A DNA stretch of 64,000 nt from assembly GCF_001039355.2 (NCBI RefSeq), contig NW_019775826.1, positions 109,692 through 173,691 on the forward strand. The letters run 5' to 3'. Source of the DNA: Lingula anatina. Lineage: Eukaryota > Brachiopoda > Lingulata > Lingulida > Lingulidae. Of the stretch, positions 22,201-37,200 are shown in pieces; the first letter of the stretch is position 1; the number at the start of each line of letters is the position of its first letter. The position numbers and the translations under genes are program-made. Under the pieces are notes generated by a model. That model did no database searches. It had not been told where the DNA came from and worked only from the letters and a program-made list of their open reading frames with translations.

Positions 22201-25200
22201 ATTGAAATCATTGTTTAACCCATCCCTTATTAGTCATGGAATGCTGAAATGACTTGATTATGATGGAAATAAAGTTTATTTAGGTTTCCAGGTGTAGGGT
22301 AGTGGATTATTACTTTAGTGTCCAAACATCATTTCTACAGCCTGTTTTCTATGCAAATCCTGATAAAATATCTGTCATAAATTCCACTGAAATGCTGACA
22401 CAGATTTATAAGTTCATTTAAATTGAAACAGTTACCCTGATGAAAGAATGTTTGGTAAGAAAAAAATGAGTCATCATTTCAGGTGCAATGCAGATGACTC
22501 TTACCTTCATAGATAACCCTGTTGGAAGTATTATTGCTAAATTTTTATTGTAACCAATAATTAAGCCATTTAAAAACCCAAATCAACTGAACCAAACCAT
22601 AAATTGTCAAAACACCATTTTCTTCTTGGCCTCACAATTTTTGTTACCATTTTTCTTCTTGCAAGAGTGAGCCCAATCCTTTTTTTCTCAGCTGTCAGTC
22701 AACATATTGTGACAAAAGCTGTTCTTCACGATCCATTATCATCATCTCAACCAAAACTAATTAATGGCTGGGAATTACTATACTATCAGATAAAGACTGG
22801 TATGTACATGGCCATGTTTTTCCCCCGATTATGATCTGCTACAGAATCACAGTACCAAGAGGTGTATAAGCACAGCACCTTCCCATTTGTCATGGACTTC
22901 TGTATTTATTTGGTTTATAGTTTTTAAACAGCAGCTGGGTTGCTTGTATATGCATTCCTGTGGAGAATTTCATTCTTAAACGACTTATAAATCAAAAATG
23001 TCTTTTTTCATAGACTTCTCCCATATTTTCTTTCCCTGTCAAGATCTCGTTCATTTTTGAAATGAGGCAATATCTTACTGTCATTTTAAGTATGATGCAT
23101 GAATGTGTCTTGTTCTTTCATATAATTTTCAAATCCATTAAGACATATAACTATTCACTAAACAGGCACTTTAATTTGTGAGAAAAAAATAGCATCTTTA
23201 TTTATTCAGAAACCAATGTCTTGCTGAAAGATGAACTTTTCATTTTCTTGACAGATATTTATCAATCCTGCCTGAACTTTCTTTTGACTGGTTAAAAACC
23301 AAAATTAAATCATGACATTAAATCAGGCCCATAGCCAGCAATTCCAAAGGGGGGGGTGATCTTTTTTAAAAATAGTGGACCTTTAACCATGAAACCTTTG
23401 TAAACCTAGATAGTTTTTTATCCAGATCGTACCTTTTCCTGACAAAAAAGGTGAATAGTTCGAACCTCCTGAACCCTCATGGCTACTGGCCTGATTTTTT
23501 AAGACTACTTTTCTGAAGTTTGGATATTCATCAAAATATCATCTGTCTGATATATGAAATCCTTATACACTTTACATTTGTCTCACATCCTCGTACAATA
23601 GTGTGAATACCAAGTTAATGATGATAGAAAAGATAATAAAGGTATAACATTTCCAAACTCACAATATAGGGATATTATTGAAATGATAAAAAAAAAAAAA
23701 AAACAGGTCAGGCACCAAAGTACATACCAAGCAGACATAATGCAGTAAATTCATTCTGGGTTTGTTGGCTCTGATCTCTGTAAGCTTTAGCAAGGACGTC
23801 AGCTTGAACCCTGCAGCATTTCCAGCATAACCACCCTGAGGAAGAGAATATGGAATTAAATTTTACAAACAAAAATGATTTATTTCTTTATTTTACAGTA
23901 TTTTGAATCTTTTAACGCATTAAACTAAACATATTTCAATAGGTAGAAAAATCTGAACTTGGTGGAAATCATTCCTATTATCTTCTGCAATGAGCAATGA
24001 TAAAATAAGGCTTTTATAAAGAAGAATTTTCCAAGTAGTTTGAATTTTATTGTCAGGCGAATTTTCTTGTGTGTTGTTAAGCAAAACAGTCTAAATCCTG
24101 TTTTTTACTTTTCACTTACTGAATTGAGAAAATTGCCAGCTACCAGCACCAAATAGAGGATTTCATGGAGGGTTTTACATTCCTTCAGTTCTGAAATAAA
24201 CCAATATAAACCTCTGTTTAATACATATATGCACCTGTAAATAAATATTTCACAGTACAGTGCTGTGTTTTTTTTTACTTTGACTGCATTGGTGTGTTGT
24301 GTGTGTTGTGTGTGTGTGTGTGTTTTGGGGAGAGAGGGGGCATGTATACAATAAAGACTTGGGGAGGATACAGGAACAGCAACAGAGTTAAATTTTGGCA
24401 TGCCAAATTGAACATGCATGTGACATGACCTGTCATATGCCACAATTCATAGCAAACTACTAAAAAACCCTTAAAAAAGACTTAAATATCTCCATGAACC
24501 ACTGATGCAAATAATAAGATACTTCATCCTTCTGCTTCACCTTTAAGGTAAGCACTCCCTTAAATATTAAATAAAAAATTCCAAAAGGAACTTCCTTTAC
24601 AATATTTTCTGTGCACTGTCAGAATTAATGAAAAATGAATCAAATGATGTGAAAGAATAGGATCTAGGGAGGATGGCTAAAAGTATTTACTCTCAGGTAA
24701 ACAACAGGGTGGGAGTTATCACTGGGAAATGACAATGCATCAAGGCTTTAATTCGCAAATTTATTGTATGAAATCCCATCTTTTTACTAAGTTTGGGCGT
24801 TTTACGGAAGTGAATCATTTCTGAAAAAAATAAAATGGAGATTTGTACTAAAAGCACACTTTAACAAGCGTAATTACTACTTGTAAAGAGGTGTAAAAAT
24901 TTGTTGGAAAAAAACATTTGTTATCGTGTTTGTTGTTATTATCTGTGAGTCAACCTCACCCACAGGGCTGAAATATCATAAATCAACTTGTCCATTGTCA
25001 CCTCGGGCAAAGGAAAAGGAAAAGGATGATGTTTCACTTGGAAAAATTGAGCAACGGATGAAAAAACAAAATCTGAGGTAAACCTGAAAGTGCAAACGGG
25101 AACTTTTATCAATAACTGAAACCATTCATTTTCACACCTACACTATTTACTTTTAAATGACCCCAATTTGATGGGACTATTAACTGCTGAAAAACCTACT

Positions 25201-28200
25201 ATTTTGTGTCAATTTGGCTCATATATCATATATTCTGATAAGGTCTGAGGGCCAGAGGTATGGTTATGTTGGGTTTACCTGCAACAATAATACTTTTTAG
25301 CAGATTGGTCTTACTATAATCATCATTATATCATGGGCTATCATTACATTGGGTGGGGCAGTCTATTTTGTGCACTGGTGATATTATTTGTTTAAAATAA
25401 ATCAAAATTATTTAGGCATATAAAATTCTGCCATATATTTACCATCTATTTTTAGGGGCCATTATGATTTTTTGCTTCGATGACGATTGTGCAATTCTCA
25501 CTTTCTCTTCGAGGACTCGTCGCATTCATCACATTAGTGTCACTCAATAAAATGGCACATATCAGATTGACAAATTCATACCATATTTTTCTTCTAGTGT
25601 TTTTCTGACACATCATGTGTCAAAGCTGTCATTATGGATAAATTAACTACAAATTCATGATCAATCTTCTTAATGTGAAGGCATTACAACATTCTTTCCT
25701 AAAGCACAGACAGCCAATGCTAATGTGAGATTCTGTAGTAAAAAGAGAAAAGTGTCTGTTTGGATACATTCAAAAGTATTCGTTTTTCAATTTGAAATAT
25801 AAAAAAAACATGAGTCAACTATCATGCACATTCTTCAGATAGAAAAAAATACCATCCTACACCTACAATGTACACAAAAGCCTGCAGTATTTGCTGAATG
25901 TGTCATCAAGTATTTTCAGACAAAAATTCTAAATTGAGGATTTTACAATAAAAAAGTGACTCATAAGTTTATTGCTGTCAATGGTAAGGTAAATCTTCCT
26001 TCACAACTGACTTCTTGATCTGTTATTTTTTTTCCAATCTGCAACATTTAACTTAGGAAAAAGCTGCATGCTTGGAAACAATATGCATCCCACCTGTACT
26101 TACGAAATCAGTTTATTCAAGACCACCAGGTTAACGAAAGACAAAAAAAGGAATGTCGCTCTGATACTGGATTCCTGTCACTCGCAGCACTTAACTTGGA
26201 AACAGGAAGCCAGGATTTGGGATGTTTTGTAGCATTTTTGTTGTTCTGTTGATGTTTTGCCAAGTGTGTATTTTGGTTAAAGAGGTATTTCCACTGGGAA
26301 CTAAATTGTTATGAGAATGCATATTCTAAACATCAATATAAGCATATTTTCTGAGCATACAGCTAATATTTTCAATGTCTTTTAGACAGAATGTGCACAA
26401 CTCTCCCAGCTTGAGAAAATTATAATAGTGAAATATGGGTAAAGAAAAATGTATTATTTTGAGCATTTGTGCTCGGTAGGCCCCCTACGCTTAAAGAGGG
26501 TAACACAATGCTCTGGGGGGACAAAACCATCTATTTTCCCAGCATTATCCGTTATTCCTTAGGAAAATGTTTTCCCACCACCACCTAATGAATAATCACT
26601 CCATTTGAAATGTTTATCCAATATTATATAAGCCAGTAGCACAGGGCTGTCTGCTTCAAGGCTGCTTATGAAGAATTACCAGTTAAATAGCATACCTTAA
26701 CCCATTCAGTGAAGTGCAGAAATGTGCTGATATTACTTCTATTTCCATAATGATTTCCTATGAACAAATGAACAGGTGTAGAAGATGCAGATCAATTTCA
26801 GTCCCAAAATCTAGTTTATTTGTACTTCATTCTTTCTCTTCCTTTCAAGTAAAAAAATTGGACAAAAGGCACTGGACCTTTCTGCTTTATTACCTCCACC
26901 TTTGGTCATCTGCTTTGTGACTTAACACTGCAGAAAAATCAGGTTAATATCAGACCTTAAGTTGTTCATTCCATGGACCATTATGTTTTATTATGTTTGT
27001 TAGCAAAGTTTGAGGTTGCTAGGGGTTAAGTTAAATCACTATTCTAAATTCTTTTATTTTGTTTAATTAGCCAGAGGCATGTTACTACTGCAAATTTGCC
27101 AGTAGGGTGATAATATTTTGTGTCACAACAAACAAAAAATATAAGACACAGGGCCAGTAAAGCTTGGGGCTTAAGTCAGGACTTGGGTCAGGGAAAGTAA
27201 AGAGTGACCAAAAGTCATTTCTTTGCTTGATCACCTAAATGTAATACTTTCAATGGCGGCCTTGCAAATAGTCAAATACAACCTGCTGGTGATATTCTCA
27301 TTTCATATTTAATGTGTTTCTGTATAAATATATCATACTTTTACGCAGTTGGTGGTTGATTCTATATATATAATGTGGTCATGTTTATTTTAAATGGATA
27401 TTGCAGCACAGTAGCATTTTTTCCTTTTAGGCTTAGGTGAAAGGCCACCATTGCACAAAAAGCAGTTTCAGTTTTATAGACAAAGAAAGACTTTCATTTT
27501 AACTTAACCTCTCATCCCCAACCCACATTCATTACAATAGCTACATACAAGGTATATTTATTAGACTATAAATCACATTCATCAAAAAAACACTTGTCAA
27601 ATGTCATATTATATACATGTATATGACCAAATGGAATGCACAGTGGAACTGTTTGCTATCTGGTCATCTCGTGTGATGTCAAGTGTCCAAGCACGTTACT
27701 GACCAGTCCACTGGCTTGAGGCCACACATGCGGAATGTTGGAGTGACATGCCACGTCCAGAATATTGTTAATTTTCGTATTCAGCCTGCAGAGGATGGTT
27801 CTATGGCTTGTTGAAGAGATTGTTTTTACCCGACTTAATGAATATATATGAAATTGATTAAAGGAAAAAATGTGGAAATGGAACAGATGATATGCTGTGT
27901 AAATATGAAGACTAGGTAACTAAAGAGGTGGGGAGAACACTGTGCGTGCATATGTTCTTGTGGATATAAAGTGTAAAAAGTTCAAAATGAAGTGAAATAA
28001 AAAGAATAAAATGCAGAAGGATAATGCTCTTGAATAAAGTGTTGCCACTTTTCTCAAAAAAGTCTGATTCATCTTTTTAGTATTCTTCACTTGAAAAAAT
28101 TCCATACAACTACTGTCAACCATGACTTACATAACTGAATATAATCGGTTGTTCAAATCTCCAACGACACCTGTAGGGTATCAAGTTAAACATACATATT

Positions 28201-31200
28201 TACTTAAATGTGTATTATGAGAGCTTAGAAATGGTAGCATCATGTTACCAAGTTGTAAAAGGCATTTCAATCCTTTGGCATTTCAAATAAAAGACACCTA
28301 CCTTTTGCAGCCATGATGACTGCCTCTATAGAAGGTTTGATGTTGTCCATGTTGTTGTTGAATTCTTCCCTGATCAGCAAAGATTCTACACGAAGTCTGT
28401 AACTGTAATGTAAAAAAGAAATATTTTATCTTTTAGTCAGTGAAATGAACCCTACAGATCATGCTGAGATAAAAATTTTATTTCTCATCAAAATAATTTC
28501 ATAAATTAGATAATCTCATGTTTTTCACTTCTTACACTCAGCCCAGACTAGCAGAAGCCATTTTACATGGTTTACTGCATTTATTCAACAAAAATTAACC
28601 ATCATCAACTTAAAGCATCCAAGTTAGAATTATTATGCATCTAAAACATCAATTAAGAGTTTCATTTCAAAAAAGAAGCAACAAAGTATTTCCAGCCTGA
28701 GGCTCAGACAAATAGGTACATTCTATAACTAAATACATCAAATTTCAGTGTGTAAAAAGTGTAGGATGTCAAGTTTTCCTATTTTGCTGATATAGGCCTC
28801 CGTCACACAAATCCTGCCTGACTATACTCTCACAGCTCTGGGAGTATTGACTGAAGCATATCATACTGCAATCAAATTTTTAACTGATTGCAATCATCTT
28901 TTTCAAAATATGTCAATTGTAAAATTATACTTTTGAATGGTGGATAAAACTGCACAGTGTTCACATCTAGAATTTGATTAGGATTCCCTTCAAACACCCA
29001 ATGCATTACCCACTGAACAATTATCGAAATTGTCATTATTCACTATATAAATTTTTTAATCAGTTTTTCAGACCCCACCATTGGAATAAGAAATGAAGCA
29101 ATTATTAGATAACAGACCAATGCAAAGTTTCATCCCTGAGCATTCACAATGTAGCAGGACAGGCTCGGGGCAGAATAGCACCATTCAAAATAGCGGTCTG
29201 TGTGAATGCGTCCATGGAATTCAGTGAATACTGACTGGGAGTCATTAAGGCAGGGGGAGGTTATGTCGACACTGTGGGATAGATTGATTGTTGAAATGTT
29301 CAACAAGGTAACAACAGTATTAACTAAAGTTATGTTTACAGAGGAAACAGCCAAATACACTGAAACTATGCCTGAATATCTTGCCTTGGTTTGGTATGTG
29401 CGTCAGGTTTTTGTGTTCTCAATCGGGCTTGGGGGTTAAACACCTGATTTTATTCATTTAAAAGTTTTATTCATGACAAAAGCTAATTTTAATGATATCA
29501 AGCTATTGCAATATATTTGAATGCTAATATTGTGTACTTTTCAAACTTAACTTTTTTAGACTAAAACAACATGGGGCACATGTTTTAAACTGTTATTTTT
29601 AAATCTCAACCTGTCAAATACTTGGATAAAACCACAAAAGTTTGAATAAACACTGATGTATGTGTCTCTACCCTCCTCGATGGCCAAATTAAATGTATAA
29701 AATGCATAATAATAAAAAGTCATCCTCTTTATGGTACCTGAACTCTTTTATTTGAGGTGTGATGAAATAAACTCTTCATAATTCTGTCCAAAGACTATTT
29801 TAGCATTTTCCTGATTTTCAGATACAGCTTCAACTGACCACAAAAATTGCAAGAGGAAATAAAGTCAAAAGTAACGTTTCAAATGACCCAAAGGTGTGAG
29901 ATCGCCAAACTAAAGAGATTATAAATGGGTTGATTTTTTACAAAGTACTTTATTTGATAGTGTCATTATTGGTTTTATGTTCAATGTTTTACTGTCTTTT
30001 CTACCTGAAAATTGACCCCTATAGCTCATCAAGCTCGTCCTATGACGCACATAGACACAGAAACAGTACTCTGTGTGACATAAACATCGCAAAAGTTCAT
30101 CAAAACACTCCGAGACCGGCTGATAAATGATAGGTGGGGTGGCCGTAGAGTCGCAAGAATAAAACTTTCTCCTTTGTTTGTGTACATGGTAAAAGATTAT
30201 CAGCATCTAAATTTGCCTGACATATTGCCCCCTGTGGAACACATTTTCTTAGATCACATCAGCTGATAAATTGCATTAACAATGCATCTGAAATGACTTC
30301 TTGCAAACATGTATTTTATACCAGGACCCCCACAACGCCATAAGAACTTATTTTAACTGTGATATATTGTTATTCAGCAAATTGAAACATTGTTTATTAC
30401 AAATGCAAAAAATAGTTTTTGGGTGGGCTCCCATTAAAAAGATATATTCTTCTTTCCATTAAAATTACATGTTGACTAAATTTCCTATTTTAAGGTCACC
30501 TCTAACCCCTATCAAACTGACCTTTCTATTATATCTGAACAAAAACCAAGCTTTTACCTACCAGGTTGTAGAATAGAATTGAGACATTTTTAACTTGAAA
30601 CATTCAGTTTCTCTGATTAATATCAGTATCAGTTGATAAAAATACCAGTCCTCTCTCATTTTTTACTTTCTTAATAACTGACATTTAGTGCATGTTTAAT
30701 AATCTATCATAAATTTTGATTAAATAAACTGTCATCTTCTAAAATAAGTTTTTGTTCTAGACTACCCCATTGTTCTATCCAGAGCTAATTCAAATTTATA
30801 TGGAAACTTCACCTGGCAGGCAGCTATACACACTCCAGCATCATGCCATTGGAATTACCTGTAGGCACTCTTATCCATGTTCTGCCCCTCTTATTATTGC
30901 CAGGGGCCTAAGCACATTGAAAATGCTACTACTTTACCCACTGTATGGCCAGTGATGTTTATCATATTGAGCCCTAACTGTGTATTAATTATTTATATTA
31001 AGGCCCGAAGCGAAGCATCTCGGCCTGTGCTTGCTGACAGAACACACAACTGTTGCTGTATCCTCCAGCTAAAGCTGGGATAATGTGCTTCCAATGTTCC
31101 CTTTGCTATGAATGAATAATGAAGATGTTGGTGGTGTATATGGTCAAATTACTTTGTTTAAAGTATAGAAAGAATCAGACTGTAAGCCATTTTTGTAAAG

Positions 31201-34200
31201 AGTAAAGTTAAGTATTAAGTGCTAAATTCTACTCTTTTCTTAATTCTTACTGCACATATTAAATCTGACTTTCACTTTCTATGTGATCTTAACAAAATTA
31301 ATGCCCCTGTATTACTGACAATTTACAAGCCAAACCTGCTAAATCATCTTAAAACTTTTCAGAACAATTATTTGAAATCAATATAGCTGATAAATGACTT
31401 TTTTCATAAGACAACCTTTTTTCATTGGTCATTTATATATTCTTATTCAAGACAATCTTGCAATATTAATTTAATTAAGAAACACCTTCCTTCTCAGTGT
31501 TAATTTGTCTGCAATTTGCCTTGAGAGGCAAGTCAGGTGTAATATGTAGACAACAGGTGTAGTGCATAAGACACAAAATTCCAGCATAGGACTGTTGCTC
31601 CATTCAATATAATAAGTTAATTTGTGCTGAGTACATTGCACATTACACTTGATGTAAAATCCTTACGGCACCTCATTCTTTACCAGTCTGACAGCAATTA
31701 ATAATTCAACTATTATTCTTTTTTTGATTGATTCTCCTTTTTTTTTGCTAGTAAAAGAAAACAGCTGCTTGACTATAAATACATGTATGTGTGCTTAGTA
31801 TACATTGTGGTTTCAATCTTATATAAGCTTGGCCTTACACCTTAGACCTAAAATGGGCTTTTGGTTGTATTATTTATCTTTTTTGTGTCCCAAGTGGCTT
31901 GATAAAGAGGTCAAATCTAAGTATTAATTGATCTAAAGCATATGTCACAAGCTGTGAATTGATTGCAAGTATACAAATATGTTCTACATCCAGGGCCCAG
32001 ATCAAAAATTACACCTCTAAATCAAGATCCAAATCTAACAGGGGGATCTGTTTTCCAATTTCTCCATTACATGTTGAACATGCAGCTTATTGTATGTCTC
32101 CTTTGTTCTGCTGCCAATCTATTTGGAAAAGCAGAAAGAAGAAAGTATTAATCTGCACTTATTTTCGAATAACCCTATCAGTCCATCTGTCTGTATCCCG
32201 CTCCTTACTTTAGACTTGTCTCTCTGAGCAACAAGAAAAATGTAACCTTACCTAGGTAGAGTCAACAACTGCAGGTAAAATTTTTCCGCATTGCCTAATT
32301 TCTCTTTGTCCCCATCAAAAGTCCTCAGCAATTCAATCTGCAAAGTGAATTAAAAAGGAAAAATATAAAAGGAACAGAATCCTTTCACAAGGGGAATTTC
32401 TTGATGTGAATTGCAGATAGATATAGACCATTGAATGCCATATGACAGATCTTTTGTTGCAATCACAATGATTTCTTATGGGATGTGTGTGTACCATGAG
32501 AAAAGTGATATGCTGAAATTCAAATAAGACAGACATGGGCAGCGTAGGGGTGATCTTCTTTTTCATTATGTCTTGTTTGATGTTCAAACAGAAGTAAGGA
32601 AGTCCAGATGGAATTTCAGGTACCAAAATCTCAAACTACCAATTCATCCAGTCTTAAATTGAGTAATTAAAAAACCCCAAAGAAGATTATTATTCTTTGT
32701 TTTCAAAATTTTAAGTTTTGATACATTACATAGCAATAGTGCAAAAGTAAAAAGAGTTGAGATCATAGAATAATATGGCTATACCTCATCGCTATTAGGT
32801 AAAATTTTAAGCAGGCCTCTCAGTTTTTCTGCCCCAATCCTGTCACTTGCCCCCTCCTTAAGTAACTTTATAATTTCATCATGTGGAATTCTGAACTGCT
32901 TTAGAAATATGTTGATATTCAGGTTTCTCTTGCTATCCAGTAAACTGATCTGAAATGAGAAAATAAGAAAGTAGATATAATTCAAGTACACGCTATCTTG
33001 TTACACAATATCTGTATGTTTTTATTGCAGATGGAGCTCACATGCCCTGGGCACCCTCTTTAACTTGTCCTAGACAACTTAACTATATTACTCATGGCTA
33101 CATGAGGAATGAAATTATAAAGTAACATTTTCCCTATCAGTCTATGTGCCAAGGGCATCAATGAATGGGTAAATATTTCTTAAGAGACTCATTTGCAAGA
33201 TGCTTAATCAATACCAATAAGCCTTAAAAATGCATTATTATTTTAAAGTTGTTTTTTTCATGGAATTTTTGATGTAGCAGCATATCTTTTGTTTATTTTT
33301 ATGTTAATATTGACAAACTTTTGTGTTTAAAGGCTTTATGTATGAAAATTTGGTCACTTTTCACTAATTTTCAGTAATAAAAACTCTTGTCAATATATAA
33401 TTGTACCAAACCTTAATTACTAAAATTTCCAAAGCACTGCAAAATGCCAGAAAAGTGCATGCAGTAATCAAACAAAAAAGTTACCAGCTACAAATTGACC
33501 TTCATGGAATTTATACAGAACTTGATACACATTTAACAATTCATTTGCACAAAAATGCCAAGCACTCAAATAAAGTCGGGACCCTTGTTGGTAGGGGCTA
33601 CATTTAAATAGAAAAAAAAATAACCATTAGCCATCATAATTAGATAAATTCTGATCTTTTGCCTCAGAGAAGATGTAATATACTCATCCTTTTTTATGCC
33701 ATGTTTGTATTGGCACAGCTACAAGCAAATAGTCGGAAAAAACACTTTCATCCCACCTACAAAAAATGTTTTCACCTGGGAGTTTATTCAACTGTGAACA
33801 ACCCTGCAACCTTCCAAAATGTCTGAGCAAAAAAAATATGTGAAATACTCATGTTGTGCGATCTGTGAGTAACCCTCAATGTATAATCACCTACGCAAGT
33901 TGGGTTGTAGCTGCTTAACTAATTTCTTTGTTGCCATGTTTAGCCCATAAAAGAAGAATTTATTCAGTCAACCAAGCACTTAGTATTGTGCCTCTAGATT
34001 TTATGGGTCTTTTAATGTTACTGCTGTGATTTTGAAAAGATTTAAAGGTTCCTCACATTTTGCATTTTGTTATCAAACCACAGGACTATGAAAATGTGCA
34101 CAGAGACAGGTACAAATGAGCTGAGGCCACTGGAACAAAACTGCAACTGCCACCCTCTTCTTTGGGGGTGGGGGGGGGGGGGGGAGGGTGAAGAGATGGT

Positions 34201-37200
34201 GGAATTTTTTCTCATAAAACTCAACAGGCAGCTTTTTTTTCTTGTTGCCTTTGAGAAAGCAGTACAAAAATGGCAATTTCCATAAAATAAATCTTTAATG
34301 AAAGATGTGTTCCAAAATAAAAATATGACCTAAAATCAAGAAAATAAAGCATATTCTGAATTTCCCTGATGTACTTATACACCAGAGCTTGTAGATAAGC
34401 AGATGCACGTACAATGATTTTAGCATTAGTAGCATACTACATGCAAAAATCATATATTTGTGTTAAAATCATGCTCCACTTTCTGACTCATCAATAAACA
34501 TACATAAATAAAGAATGTCAGGGCATATTACCAGAATAATATGGCTATATTAAGACTGATATATCCAGGTCATCCCACATCATGTATTATTCTTATCTTT
34601 GAGTCATTTTACTGTCATACTAAAATGCTACAATATATCAGTAGATTGCCTGTACTCAGATTAAGATGATGCTTGTGTTTCCAATTTATAGTAGTCCCTA
34701 AACTGTATAGCATTCAGTACAGGTACTTACACAAGTAACTTTACTAATATGTCATGATCATTGTTTTTTCTATACACAAACTTAGGGACCATTCCCATAC
34801 CCTATCATACTAGCAGGATCGATCTATCTCCAAGGGGTTTCTCACTAAATTGCATTTAGTTTAAGTATGCACGAAAGTTAAGTGGAAGTGACAGACATTT
34901 AAGTTGCTTAAACTGAATGCAATTATGCGAGAATCCCCTCAGAGATAGATTGATCCTGCTAGTGTGATAGGTTTTATAGGAACCCAGTTTTAAAGAATAT
35001 ATGTCTTATTTGAAACTTCCGAATAAAGCAGTCTTACCTCAGTTTCTCTTTTCTTCTTCTCTAAGGTGTTTGATGGAGAATTAGTCTCTTTAGTCCCCTG
35101 AGCAGAGGGAGGCTTATGAACCTGCTGGCAAAACAACTCTTCCATTTCCTCAAAGTCTACTTTGTAGCCATTAAACATTTGTCCAGCTTGGGTCCATACA
35201 TTTTTAGAAGCAACCACACGGTTGACAGGAATTTTCTGCCACTGAAGTTTCTTCATTTTAGACTTTGGGGCAGGAGTCTGCTGCTGAGGTAGAGTTATTT
35301 CTGGTCCACTTTTTATTAGGCTCCCTGGTGGAGGGGGTGGTCCTGGCGGAGGTGCCATCCCTGGGGGAGGTGGAGGTGGGGGAACACCCCCTGGTCCAGG
35401 TGGGGGAGGGGGTGGTGGAATACTGTGAATTGCACCGGGTACAGGGGGTGGGGGAGGTGGGGGTGTTCCCATGTCCTGGAGGCCTATTGCACCTTTTTTA
35501 TCCGTATCCTTTAACCGTGGCGATGCCACCGTAGACTCCGACTGACTTTCAGTTCGGGATCGATTCCCTGCTGCATCAGATTCATCAGATCCCTGTACGG
35601 CCCTCTCCAGCCGTTTGTAGCCAGCTTTGAGTAATCTCTGTGAGTCCTCTGTCTTTTCCAGCAGCGTGGCCCTGTAGACCAATTTCTCGATGGTGTCCCA
35701 CACCACGTCGCTGATGGTGTCTGTAGGGTCAATCTGGAGAAGGTGCTGTAAGGTGGCCAGAAAGGGGAGCTCCTGAGGGGTGCCACTGACCTGAAGAACA
35801 GAACACCAGATATATTAATAATTAGTTAAACATTAACTGCTGTATATGTCTAGATACAATTATTGAGAATAGGATTTCGTGTCTAATGTTAATATTAGAA
35901 TCTTTGACTTGCAATGAAATCAATTATTACGATTTGGGGGATGGGGACCTCCCCTAAGAAGTCATTATAAGCTGTATTGTTCATAATATTCCAGAAATTC
36001 AGATATTCTAGAAAAAGAATGTCTAAATCCATCTTTTTGTTTTTCAATCTTATCTGCAGTTCTCATTTAAATCAATACATGATTTTCTTTGTGTTATTAC
36101 AAGTGCAAAAATATGAGACACACAGAAAGACAAAAACAGGTGCATATATACTAAGAAGCACACATACTAAGAAACGAACAATGCATTTTTCCTGAAACTG
36201 CCTTGAGGGAGTTCTTAATCTCAGCATCACAGATTACAGTATAAATAGAACCAAATTCTGAACAATTTTGACCCAATGGCAATAATTTCCAGAAAGGTTC
36301 AACAATATACTAAAGCAGCTATATCTCTCAATCTGTAACCTTGCAAGATTCTTACTAATGTGCATAAAAAAGAGAATAACATTCATATGGCAGTCTCTCA
36401 ACACATAGCCTTTCAACAAGATGAGAATGAAAATAGCTAGTTTTCAGCATGCTGTGATGACTGTTGGAATGCAAATATCAATCTGATAAAAAACAGCACT
36501 GGTGAATACTTGACCAAGGGAATAACATGGAAGTCTACAATGTACCATTACTAAATATGATCAACTATTGATCTGAACACAAATTCCTATATCCAGGAAT
36601 TAGCTCAGAAAATGGAAATTTTCCCAAATGAAGTTCAAGAAGCAAACAGGAATAAAAGCGATTTTCCTGTAATGCTACATGCTCTGTGCATAATCCTGCT
36701 GAAAATGTTTAAATTTGTGCATTAAAATCCAAAAAGGACACTAATCCATACCTTCTAGAATCACAAAATCCGTCTCCCCCATTTTACATATAAGTTTGAT
36801 ATTTCATTCTTTTCCAGTTCAAAGTGAAATTATACTGAAAATTAAAAGCTCACCAATGATCAAACCACAGCCGTCTCAATCCTGGCTTGTTTTGAGTAGG
36901 AATAACATCTCTACTGTCTGAATATTTTTAGAATTAAAAACACCACCTCTTCACACCTACATCAGCACAAGTCATACACAGTCCTGGATACAGGAGATTT
37001 TTCTCTTTTCTTTGTCCTGGGTACCACGAAGAGGTGGAAGTGAAAACTGAGCTGACCAGAGAAGAGTTCCAGCACAGAAAGGTCAGGAAACGAAGAACCA
37101 AAAATGCCACAAACTATAAACACATTCAGATGCTAGTCCCTATGGTTTACACCTTTTATGTTTGGTGGTTAAAGAAAAGAAATAAATCTCTGTGTCCTGA

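Larger units (their letters stand above)
32950..35037 (-). other. INF2 intron after the FH1 exon
   Basis: 2.1 kb containing the G-rich tract (34164-34190) and MITE-like copy B (34784-34985). Confidence 0.8.

Noticed and set aside
29130-29439. Overlapping frames on both strands around a GTCGAC patch
   Set aside because: No splice sites or family similarity; could be repeat-derived but not supportable.
30877-31083. + strand frame with [10 protein letters not shown] and a GAAGCGAAGC-rich patch
   Set aside because: May be part of an old repeat, but no boundaries, partner copy or coding support could be found in the window.
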